This document shows, one piece after another, positions 8,453-15,666 of a DNA stretch of 64,000 nucleotides. This DNA is from Berkiella_A sp050252335. GTDB taxonomy: Bacteria; Pseudomonadota; Gammaproteobacteria; Berkiellales; Berkiellaceae. Position numbers and translations under genes: made by a program. The stretch spans positions 57,879-121,878 of the forward strand of contig JBFWLB010000003.1 in NCBI GenBank assembly GCA_050252335.1, read 5' to 3'. Numbering within the stretch: position 1 is the stretch's first letter; each line of letters opens with the position of its first letter. The notes beneath the pieces were generated by a model that worked only from the letters and a program-made list of their open reading frames with translations, did not search any database and was not told where the DNA came from.

Positions 8453-10645
8453 TCATTTTTTAAGTCCATTATCTAGGCGCATTTTCTGATGTGTTTTTCT
8501 CCAATACTGTAGCATTGCGGGAATAATAATAAGCAATAAAAGTGCAATGATAATAGAGATTGGCCATAAAATAGGATGATTCCACGCTTCTCGCAACATA
8601 CTCCTGGTTTTAACATCGATGGCAGCATATTTGAGCGTATTACGAGACATAGCATTTGATTTAAAGGGCGCCATCCATTGATGACTGAGTGTATATAATT
8701 TAGGATGATATCCCCATATCCACGGCGCATCCTCTTGCGCAATTGCCAACATCTCTTCGATGAAAGCTAGGCGTTCTGGAGAATTTTGCATGCTCTTTAT
8801 CTTTTCAAACAATGCGTTAAACTTAGGATTATTATAATTTGATGCATTTTCACCATCAAACTTCACTTTGCCATTAGGGCCATACAAGAGGAACAAAAAA
8901 TTCTCAGGATCTGGGTAGTCTGCATTCCATCCCCAAGAAAATATTTGAGCACTTCCATTACGCATTTTGTCTTGAAAACGATTGTATTGGGTGTCACGTA
9001 CCACAAGATCAATATTGATTTTTTTAAATTGTTTACGAATCCAAGCATAGAGTGCATTCGTATCAGGACCACCACCTACCACCGCATCTAAATAAAGCAC
9101 TAAGGTTTTTTGTGTTTTTGGATCAATGCCGTTAGGATACCCTGCTTCTGCCAATAGTTTTTTTGCTTGTTCAATAGATTTTCTTTTATAACCTGTAGGA
9201 GAATCCTCAAAAACAACCTTATTAAAAGAATCTTCTACAAAACCAAATATGCCTGGAGGCAACATTCCATGTGCAACTTGACCTCGACCATTTTGAAAAA
9301 TATTAATAAACTCTTCCATATCAAAAGCAATAGAGATAGCTTGGCGCAATTTCTTTTGTTTCTCACCCAAACCACCAACAACATCATCCAACATGTTGAA
9401 GCCCCAATAGAAAGTAGTCGGTAAAACAGAAGTTTGAAGCTTTACACCTTTCTCTGCTAGCTCATCAGTTAAAGAAAAATTGCCAACGGGATTAAGCTGA
9501 ATCGCCTGATCAAAGCTATCTGATGAAATACCAGATTGGTCATAATAGCCTTGTAAAAATTTGTTCCAATAGGGAATACTTTCTTTTTCTAAAACAAAGT
9601 TCACTTTCCTGATAAAAGGTAAGGGTTTGCCTTGTCGTGCAAGTAAGCCTTGCGCCTTATCTTCTTCGCTTCCCTCTACAGGATAGTTTTCACCATGAAA
9701 ATTTGGATTCTGTTCAAGTGATATTCTTAGATTTGGGTTATTTTCTGCTAATAAATAAGGGCCTGTTCCAATTGGATACCAATCTAATGAAATATTACGC
9801 TCAGCCAGGTAATCCTGGGAATAAAACTTCACTGCTTCCCAAGGCATAGGCGCAAAAAAGGGCATCGCTAACCAATAAAGCAATTGAGGGTAATGCCCTT
9901 TCACTATGATTTCATATTGATAGTCATTGAGAACCTTTGCACCTTCCAACTCGATGTCTCTAAAGTCCAAAAATTCTTTGTTGCCTTCATTTACACCTAG
10001 TATTTTATACTTTTGAGCAACAGTCTCTCTAAATTTATTCATACCCACAATATATTCACTCATCAAGCCAAAAATAGGTGAATTTAAGGTAGGATCAGCA
10101 AGACGTTTAATTTGATACACAAAATCTTCAGCTTTTAATTCACGTGTACTTTGCACTTCAAAATCTTGAATCGAATCATATTCATCAGCTTCATCTTCTG
10201 TTAATGCATGATAAAGATAATTTTGATTTTTATTATCTTTTGCAAAGGCAGGATGTGGTTGATATAAAATATTAGGTAAAATACTAATGCGATATTTACT
10301 ATAAGCAATTTTGCTTAAATCATCTTCACGCACAAGCTGATCGTTCTTATCATAAAAGCTTATCTCTGGCATTGCAGAAGCAACCAAAGGCATTAACTCA
10401 TATGGGCGCTTTAAATAATGATATTGAAGGGGCGGCTCATAAATTTGATTGGTAATGATCCATTCATCAGAAGAATATGAACGAGCAGGATCAAGATGTT
10501 TAGGACGCTCACTAAAAGAAGTATAGAGTGTATTATCTTCTCTTTCTGTATTGGGATAGGGGCTATTTAATGGCCCTTCTCCACATCCCAAACTTGTCGT
10601 TAATATGAAGATATAAACACAATATTTAAGATATCTAACCAACAC
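8453..10645 (-). CDS. yejA: Peptide-binding lipoprotein (SBP_bac_5) with C-terminal membrane anchor
   Basis: Extracytoplasmic solute-binding protein of the importer, 730 residues (family usually 500-610). It starts with GTG at 10645, preceded by GGAAGAG six bases upstream; no better ATG exists. The N-terminus is a lipoprotein signal with lipobox SLGC (Cys about residue 22). Family features include SERPKHLDPARSYS, ARQGKPLPFIRKV, RQAISIAFDMEEF and the MRNGSAQIFSWGWNADYPDPENF region split over the C-lobe. Unusually, a strong hydrophobic helix (ILWPISIIIALLLLIIIPAM) followed by basic residues ends the protein, so it may be anchored at both ends. First gene of the operon; divergent from fabI. Confidence 0.88.
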   Translation of the reverse strand: MLVRYLKYCVYIFILTTSLGCGEGPLNSPYPNTEREDNTLYTSFSERPKHLDPARSYSSDEWIITNQIYEPPLQYHYLKRPYELMPLVASAMPEISFYDKNDQLVREDDLSKIAYSKYRISILPNILYQPHPAFAKDNKNQNYLYHALTEDEADEYDSIQDFEVQSTRELKAEDFVYQIKRLADPTLNSPIFGLMSEYIVGMNKFRETVAQKYKILGVNEGNKEFLDFRDIELEGAKVLNDYQYEIIVKGHYPQLLYWLAMPFFAPMPWEAVKFYSQDYLAERNISLDWYPIGTGPYLLAENNPNLRISLEQNPNFHGENYPVEGSEEDKAQGLLARQGKPLPFIRKVNFVLEKESIPYWNKFLQGYYDQSGISSDSFDQAIQLNPVGNFSLTDELAEKGVKLQTSVLPTTFYWGFNMLDDVVGGLGEKQKKLRQAISIAFDMEEFINIFQNGRGQVAHGMLPPGIFGFVEDSFNKVVFEDSPTGYKRKSIEQAKKLLAEAGYPNGIDPKTQKTLVLYLDAVVGGGPDTNALYAWIRKQFKKINIDLVVRDTQYNRFQDKMRNGSAQIFSWGWNADYPDPENFLFLLYGPNGKVKFDGENASNYNNPKFNALFEKIKSMQNSPERLAFIEEMLAIAQEDAPWIWGYHPKLYTLSHQWMAPFKSNAMSRNTLKYAAIDVKTRSMLREAWNHPILWPISIIIALLLLIIIPAMLQYWRKTHQKMRLDNGLKK

Positions 10646-10686
10646 AAATCACTCTTCCATGAATAGATTATCGCCCTACCATCACT

Positions 10687-10766
10687 TATAATAGGGAACT
10701 TAGTTTGCAACTACGCACTCCGTGCCCCTTCATCTATATGGTTTAAGGGGGCGAGTAGTTACCCTA
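10687..10766 (+). promoter_or_regulatory. Putative fabI promoter (TATAAT) and leader hairpin
   Basis: A perfect TATAAT lies at 10687-10692; no clear -35 box is seen. The leader can fold: AACTAC (10709-10714) with GTAGTT (10755-10760), and GCCCCTT (10724-10730) with AAGGGGGC (10745-10752). CCCTAG then six T follow at 10762-10773. This could be an attenuator-like leader or a dispersed palindrome. I recognise no known riboswitch. Confidence 0.4.
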
Positions 10767-10801
10767 GTTTTTTAGTTTATAGTACTTATCGAGGCATGAC
10801 C

Positions 10802-11596
10802 ATGGGATTTTTAGCTGGAAAGAAAATTTTAATTGCTGGGCTTATTAGTAATAAGTCTATTGCTGCTGGTATTGCAGAAGCAATGCATCGAGAAGGTGCT
10901 GAATTAGCTTTTACATACCAATCTGATAAATTTGAAGAGCGGGTAAAAGACTTAGCAGCGCAGTGGGATTCAAAGATCACAATTGCCTGCGATCTTTCAA
11001 ATGATGAACAAATTGCCCACGCTTTTGAAACTCTAAAATCTAAATGGGATCATATTGATGTTGTTGTGCACTCAGTAGCCTTTGCACCAGCCGATCAACT
11101 AACAGGTCCTTATCATGAAGCAGTTAACCGACAAGGTTTCCAAATAGCACATGACGTTAGCTCTTACAGTTTTGCTGCACTTGCAAAAGCTGCTTTACCA
11201 ATGATGCAAGGAAGAAAGGGAGCACTGCTTTCTTTAAGTTATCTAGGGGCAAACAAAACAGTGCCCAATTACAATGTAATGGGTCTGGCTAAAGCAAGTT
11301 TAGAAGCCAATATTCGTTATCTAGCGGCAAGTTTGGGACCATTGGGAATCCGTGTAAATGGTATTTCTGCAGGCCCCATTAAAACATTGGCGGCTTCTGG
11401 TATTAAGAGCTTTAAAAAGATGCTTTCTTATAATGAAAACACAGCTCCCTTACGTCGTAACATTGAAGCCCTTGAAGTGGGTAATGCCGCTGCATTCTTA
11501 TGTTCTGATTTAGCCTCTGCAATTACAGGTGAAATTATGAATGTCGATGCCGGCTTTAATACCGTGGCTATGCCAGAATTGGATGTTATGGAATAA
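10802..11596 (+). CDS. fabI: Enoyl-[acyl-carrier-protein] reductase (NADH)
   Basis: Last reductive step of each fatty-acid elongation cycle in the cytosol. Nearly every FabI landmark is visible: MGFLAGKKILIAG cofactor loop, AEAMHREGAELAFTYQ, the catalytic region SYLGANKTVPNYNVMGLAK (the two Tyr and the Lys of the SDR-type active site), NGISAGPIKTLAASGIK and AAFLCSDLASAITGE. I choose the ATG at 10802 because GAGG at 10791-10794 is seven bases away. The ATG at 10796 would leave only one base of spacing and add MT to the conserved MGFL start. Monocistronic, divergent from the ABC operon and followed by a strong hairpin. Confidence 0.97.
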   Translation: MGFLAGKKILIAGLISNKSIAAGIAEAMHREGAELAFTYQSDKFEERVKDLAAQWDSKITIACDLSNDEQIAHAFETLKSKWDHIDVVVHSVAFAPADQLTGPYHEAVNRQGFQIAHDVSSYSFAALAKAALPMMQGRKGALLSLSYLGANKTVPNYNVMGLAKASLEANIRYLAASLGPLGIRVNGISAGPIKTLAASGIKSFKKMLSYNENTAPLRRNIEALEVGNAAAFLCSDLASAITGEIMNVDAGFNTVAMPELDVME

Positions 11597-11629
11597 ATTC
11601 TAAAAAATCCATCTGCTTACTAACGTGAA

Positions 11630-11657
11630 CTTCTTCCCTTGACTTCAAGGGAAGAAG
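11630..11657 (+). terminator. Perfect 12-bp hairpin after fabI
   Basis: CTTCTTCCCTTG and CAAGGGAAGAAG form a perfect stem around the loop ACTT, 33 bases after the fabI stop codon. The tail is T-rich but not a pure U tract. Most likely the fabI terminator. Confidence 0.65.
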
Positions 11658-11756
11658 ATTATTCACTTCATTCATTTTTCATATATAGCCGCCCACCAGT
11701 ATTATCTTCAAACTACTTTGTCACTATGCTTTGTAATCTGAGTATCCCTCAAATTA

Positions 11757-11960
11757 AGATTTGTCGTTGCGAGCAAAAGACGCAGAAAAAAGTGAAATAA
11801 GGGATATACTATAACGTCTTTTGCGTGGCAATCCATCTTGAAGTCTTTCTTACTGTGCTCTTCTTAAAGATTTCAGATAGATTGCTTTGCTTTAGCCGTG
11901 ATAGTTTTGTACTTTTTCAATCAATGACAGACGGCTTCCGCTCGCAATGACGAAGCTTCT
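11757..11960. repeat. Dispersed repeat family C, copy 1 (degenerate left end)
   Basis: Matches 22757-22969 along its length: GTTGCGAGCAAAAGACGCAG, CGTCTTTTG, GGCAATCCATCTT, CTCTTCTTAAAG, GATTGCTTTGCTTTAGCCGT and CGGCTTCCGCTCGCAATGAC. The right end (GCTCGCAATGACGAAGCTTC) is intact. The left end is degraded to a GTCGTTGCGAGC core. It fills most of the fabI to GyrI-like gene gap. A non-autonomous element or REP-type palindrome is likely. Confidence 0.75.
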
Positions 11961-11971
11961 AAAATTGCTGA

Positions 11972-12460
11972 CTATTTAATACCAATATAAATATCAAAAA
12001 CAGCTTTCTCAGGATCTAAATTTTTAACATCAATCACTTCTAAGTCTGCTTGATAGACTCGCTTGCCACCCAATTCTTTTTCACCCATCATCCAAATTTG
12101 ACGCCAAGCATTGATAATAACTTCTGGGATAGCACCCGGCTCAGTCGTAAATTGCTGATATTTTTGCGCAGGGACATTTAATTGAGTAAAACCTAAGGGC
12201 ATTTCATCAAAATGGCTCACTTCTTCACCAATAAAATAGGTGTAATCTCCCCTTTCATCACTTTCATATTCTGTATAGACGGCAAAGGTCTTGCCTGGAT
12301 TAACACGATTTTGTAGTTGATTAGCTAATCCTTCTCCCCAATATCTTTCTGCCAGCTCACCTATTTTCGCGTATTTAGGGTTCATTTCATTTTTATTATT
12401 GGTACGAACTGTTATTCCAACCAATTTCAAGGCGGTCATTTCATTTTGCTTCTTTTGCAT
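11972..12460 (-). CDS. GyrI-like / AraC effector-binding domain protein
   Basis: Stand-alone small-molecule-binding domain of the GyrI-like (AraC_E_bind/Cass2) group, 162 residues, with no DNA-binding domain. Supporting motifs are KLVGITVRTNN at the start, GKTFAVYTEYESDERGDYTYFIG in the middle (quoted here only as GKTFAVYTEYESDE and YTYFIGEEV), VPAQKYQQFTTEPG and the C-terminal FDIYIGIK. Proteins of this kind bind drugs or metabolites, or modulate gyrase; the ligand here is unknown. ATG 12460 is preceded by a GGA; an internal ATG (residue 8) is a possible alternative start. It sits 39 bp downstream of the CxxCH protein gene on the same strand and may be cotranscribed. Confidence 0.8.
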   Translation of the reverse strand: MQKKQNEMTALKLVGITVRTNNKNEMNPKYAKIGELAERYWGEGLANQLQNRVNPGKTFAVYTEYESDERGDYTYFIGEEVSHFDEMPLGFTQLNVPAQKYQQFTTEPGAIPEVIINAWRQIWMMGEKELGGKRVYQADLEVIDVKNLDPEKAVFDIYIGIK

Positions 12461-12499
12461 AATTCATCCACGATTTATTAAAAATAATGATTTAAAAAC

Positions 12500-13690
12500 T
12501 CAATGCCTAGTAGTTTTTTTAGAGGCGTCTTCTTGCGTGCGTCTATCATCTGAAAGTGAACGATTCACAACACTCTTTAAAAATTCAATTTCATCGCTAA
12601 TATCTGCAGGCAAATATGTGCCACTTGATCCTGTAAAAGCAAATTTCATATAACTTTCATATTCATTCAAGCATTTTCTAGCATATGGATGATTTGAATA
12701 GGACAAAATACACTCTTTTAAATATAAATCTGCCAAATTATCAAAAAAACTATATTCTAAGGTTCTATCACAAACAGCCAACCAATAAAGTACCACAGGA
12801 ATATCATTTGGCACGGGATTATTATTAAGATATTCATATAGTAAACCACGTAAAGTCATATAAAACACTTTGTCTTTTTCAGAGGCAAAATAACTTACGT
12901 TATGTGATTTTAATTGGTTTAAGTAATAATCAATATAGGCTTGCCTTTTTTGCAAGCTATTTTCATCTACAATTGAACTAGACTCGAGCTCATTTAATCC
13001 TTTAACCCACTCATTGATTTTTTCACGAATGGATTTATTTATAGTGTTATTACTTAAATATTTAGTTAAAATTTTAGCCCCCTCTTGAGGCTCTTTTTTA
13101 ACTTGGGCATAAATAACAAGAATTTTTTTCAGCGCCCTTTCAATATCTTCATCTTTAGCATTTTCCAACGAAATTAAGTATTTCTCATAATATTTTACTG
13201 CATTATCATAATCTCTGGTAACAAAACTAAAATCAGCATACTGAAGATCAGTTTTAAATTTTTTAGGATCAACAGATGGAAATAATTTCTTTTGTTGATT
13301 ATCTTGAGTGTGGCATCCCGCACAAAGCTGAGGAACTGTCTTTAACATCCCGCGCGCAAGATCTATATCCCCATGATTTACAACAGCCTGAATATCATCT
13401 AAATACTGAGCCATTACCTCATAAGAAATTTGATAGGCGACAGAACGTTGCTGCATATGTGGTTTAGCTTCGTTAAATAGCTGAACCATTTTTCCAACTG
13501 ATTTTTTAAGATCTGTTTTGGAAGTACCAGCCCCCAAAGATTCATCAAATACCTCTACATTCAGTAATGCAATTGTTTGTCCCAACTCAGACATTGTTTT
13601 ATGAATAGGCTTTTCTGGTGTCTTAGCATATGCTGTCGTGGCTCCAATGAGAAATAACAATCCACATATCCATATAAAATTTTTCTTCAT
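12500..13690 (-). CDS. Exported protein with one c-type haem motif (CAGCH)
   Basis: 396 residues. A clear Sec signal peptide (MKKNFIWICGLLFLIGATTAYA, shown in part) is followed by a helical domain of about 130 residues ending in QLCAGCHTQ. This CxxCH site (about residue 128) is typical of covalent haem attachment in periplasmic cytochromes c. The remaining 250 residues look alpha-helical and lack further CxxCH motifs; short K/E-rich helices (for example NAVKYYEKYLISLENA, reminiscent of TPR helices) are present. I do not recognise a named family beyond 'cytochrome c-like'. An AGGA lies about ten bases before the ATG. Electron-transfer partner unknown. Confidence 0.6.
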   Translation of the reverse strand: MKKNFIWICGLLFLIGATTAYAKTPEKPIHKTMSELGQTIALLNVEVFDESLGAGTSKTDLKKSVGKMVQLFNEAKPHMQQRSVAYQISYEVMAQYLDDIQAVVNHGDIDLARGMLKTVPQLCAGCHTQDNQQKKLFPSVDPKKFKTDLQYADFSFVTRDYDNAVKYYEKYLISLENAKDEDIERALKKILVIYAQVKKEPQEGAKILTKYLSNNTINKSIREKINEWVKGLNELESSSIVDENSLQKRQAYIDYYLNQLKSHNVSYFASEKDKVFYMTLRGLLYEYLNNNPVPNDIPVVLYWLAVCDRTLEYSFFDNLADLYLKECILSYSNHPYARKCLNEYESYMKFAFTGSSGTYLPADISDEIEFLKSVVNRSLSDDRRTQEDASKKTTRH

Positions 13691-13945
13691 TACTTTAAAA
13701 TCCTACTAGTAAATGTTCTTCAAGATATAAAATATTTATCAAAAGATTTTAATATGTATTTGATAGTTTTGCATTACAATTATAAATATAGGATTGAGAA
13801 TCATTTCTTTTACAGAAAGTAACAGCGCAGTTAAATAACTATTCGAAGCAGGCAAAAAAATTATAAATATAAGCGCAGAACAAGTAGTTCAACTTTTAAA
13901 GTTGAACGCGCACCGGTTCAGTGCGCAAGGGAAATGGATGACGAA
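13691..13945. other. Intergenic region with two adjacent hairpins
   Basis: Mostly AT-rich. It contains a perfect 21-base palindrome at 13887-13907 (arms GTTCAACTTT / AAAGTTGAAC) directly followed by GCGCAC-7-GTGCGC at 13908-13926. On the minus strand these lie 20 bases after the stop of the small peptide gene and could end its transcript, although no U tract follows. No gene seen. Confidence 0.55.
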
Positions 13946-14146
13946 TTAAGCAACATCTTCTTCGTTATAATATGCACTAACAGATTCAACAATAGAATCA
14001 CTGAAAAGTGCTACACGAAAAGGTGCAAGGGGTTCAACTTCATTATATACAAATTTGTAGCTAACCGTATCCGTTGTTGATACTCTTAATTCTTCTCCAT
14101 TAGCACCTGAAACAAATGTTAACTCATTAATAATTAAATCTCTCAT
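13946..14146 (-). CDS. 66-residue peptide with double-glycine-type (bacteriocin-like) leader
   Basis: Short acidic protein. Its first 15 residues, MRDLIINELTFVSGA, match the leader of class II bacteriocins and related peptides exported by peptidase-containing ABC transporters: L4, E8-L9, V12 and a GA processing site at 14-15. Predicted mature part: 51 residues, strongly acidic, no Cys, with aromatic residues and an AYYNEEDVA tail. Translation is well supported: AAGGAA eight bases before the ATG. A perfect TTGACA lies on the minus strand at 14231-14236, though its -10 spacing is poor. No bacteriocin transporter or immunity gene is in the window. Function unknown; the leader assignment is by pattern only. 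Confidence 0.6.
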   Translation of the reverse strand: MRDLIINELTFVSGANGEELRVSTTDTVSYKFVYNEVEPLAPFRVALFSDSIVESVSAYYNEEDVA

Positions 14147-14301
14147 TTGCCATATTCCTTTTTAAAAATTTCATAAAATTGCTGGTTAAAAACAACCAGA
14201 TGCGTGAATACTCACAAATCATTTCAATATTGTCAACCAAATACCTTGAGTATAGAAATCGTTTTTGTTAGCTAACAATAAGCAAATACAAAGCTAAATT
14301 T

Positions 14302-15210
14302 TCAGCTGCAATCATTGTTTTTTACGCCATACATAACATGACCAGACATAATCGTTTGACTCACACTTTGACAATTTGAAAATTGATCGTCAAAAAAGAT
14401 ATCTGCATTAAATGCATTTAAAAACGACGCTTTGTCTAATCCTCCCAGAAACAAAGATTCATCAATACGGATATTCCAACTTCGTAGTGTATTAATTACT
14501 CGCTCATGCGCTGGTGCTTGCCTTGCTGTCACTAAAGCAGTGCGAATAGGTATGGGTAATTCTGGTATTTGCTGTAGTTGATGCAATGCTGATAAAAAAG
14601 CTCTAAATGGTCCTGAATTTAATGGTTGATGTGCTTTATTTTTTTCATTTTCATTAAATGCATTCAAGCCTTCTTGTTGAAAATACTGCTCCGACTCATC
14701 AGAGAATAAAACTGCATCTCCGTCAAATGCAATTTTTAAACAAGAGAGATCTTTTTTGTGGTTCGGCGCATGATGGATATGAGCTGCAGCACAACCAGAT
14801 TGAATTGCTTTTTTAACATCTTCTGCATGCAAAGACAAAAAGAGATCTGCCTCAAATGCTTGTGCATAAACATAAGGACTCTCTCCTCCTGAAAAGGCAG
14901 CACGCGTAATATCTAGCCCATAATGTTCAATAGAATGAAAAACTCTTAATCCTGTATCAGCCGAGTTTCTAGACAATAAGATTACCTCAACCAAATGCTC
15001 TGATTCTTTCTTGCCTTGATTCAATTTTAAAAATTTTTCTACCAGATGAAAAGCAGGCCCTGGCTCTAAAATTTCATGCTCAGTGCTTAACTGATATTTT
15101 TTGTAAGACTCGATCCCTTCTTTTTTATATATCTGATGACATTGATCTAAATTAAAGAGCGCACGCGATGAAATGGCGACGACTAGTTTTTTAGATTTAT
15201 TTTTTGGCAT
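14302..15210 (-). CDS. Cytosolic 5'-nucleotidase (PF06189 type)
   Basis: Predicted to dephosphorylate nucleoside monophosphates. The protein (302 residues) shows the family start KKLVVAISSRALFNLD and the central Asp-rich HAD-like motif IAFDGDAVLFSDESE. Later blocks are ALVTARQAPAHERVINTL and a Gly-Gly-Leu-Asp-Lys segment followed by NADIFFDDQ. These match bacterial homologues of eukaryotic cytosolic 5'-nucleotidase I. Isolated gene, minus strand. A palindrome TTGTTAGCTAACAA (14265-14278) lies just past the stop codon and may help termination. Substrate preference (AMP, IMP or others) cannot be told from sequence. Confidence 0.88.
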   Translation of the reverse strand: MPKNKSKKLVVAISSRALFNLDQCHQIYKKEGIESYKKYQLSTEHEILEPGPAFHLVEKFLKLNQGKKESEHLVEVILLSRNSADTGLRVFHSIEHYGLDITRAAFSGGESPYVYAQAFEADLFLSLHAEDVKKAIQSGCAAAHIHHAPNHKKDLSCLKIAFDGDAVLFSDESEQYFQQEGLNAFNENEKNKAHQPLNSGPFRAFLSALHQLQQIPELPIPIRTALVTARQAPAHERVINTLRSWNIRIDESLFLGGLDKASFLNAFNADIFFDDQFSNCQSVSQTIMSGHVMYGVKNNDCS

Positions 15211-15261
15211 GTTATTTTTCCAAAATAATATTTAATCATTTATTAACGACTATACTGTAAA

Positions 15262-15453
15262 ATTAGTTTTTAATAGAATTCCCAATTCGCACAGCGGATT
15301 ACTTCTCACTTTTGTAAAGGGAGACGCTCGTACAACGCAACTGCACGAGCAGAGGGATTTGGCTGGTTGAACTTAAATTCGCAGCATAAATCCCCCTTGC
15401 GCTACACGCATCCCCCTTCAAAAAGTGGGATTTTTTATTCGCTTCGCTCATAC
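15262..15453. repeat. Dispersed repeat family B, copy 1
   Basis: About 190 bp, closely matching 36305-36511. Shared blocks are ATTAGTTTTTAATAGAATTC, CACTTTTGTAAAGGGAGACG, GCAGAGGGATTT, AGCATAAATCCCCCTTGCGC, GCATCCCCCTTCAAAAAGTG and the end ATTCGC. The arms CACTTTTGTAAAGGGAGACG and GCATCCCCCTTCAAAAAGTG are imperfect inverted repeats, so the element is a long hairpin. No coding capacity. Fragments resembling its right end (TTTTATTCGCTTCGC) occur near 36670 and 44260. Confidence 0.8.
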
Positions 15454-15535
15454 TAGAAATATATTACTTACTCCGAGCACAGAACCTATTGTGAGATAAA
15501 CAAGTCAACAAAGCATAAAGCTCAACTACGAAGAT

Positions 15536-15666
15536 TATATAGTCACAACACATGACTTTTCGGGTAGGCGTCGAGCCTCGAGCAACCGGAGTGTACATAA
15601 GAGTACATGAGGATTGCGAGAGAGCGAAGACAACACCCCCGAAAATTTATGTGTGAAGACTATATT
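15536..15666. repeat. Dispersed palindromic repeat family A, copy 2, overlapping the addA stop
   Basis: Same element as 1189-1336 without its 19-base insertion. The inverted ends are TATAGTCACAACACATGA and, read from the other side, TATAGTCTTCACACATAA. The right end runs into the helicase gene: the last codons (SLHT and stop) of the AddA-like protein lie inside the repeat. The intervening 15454-15535 contains no recognisable feature. Confidence 0.8.
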
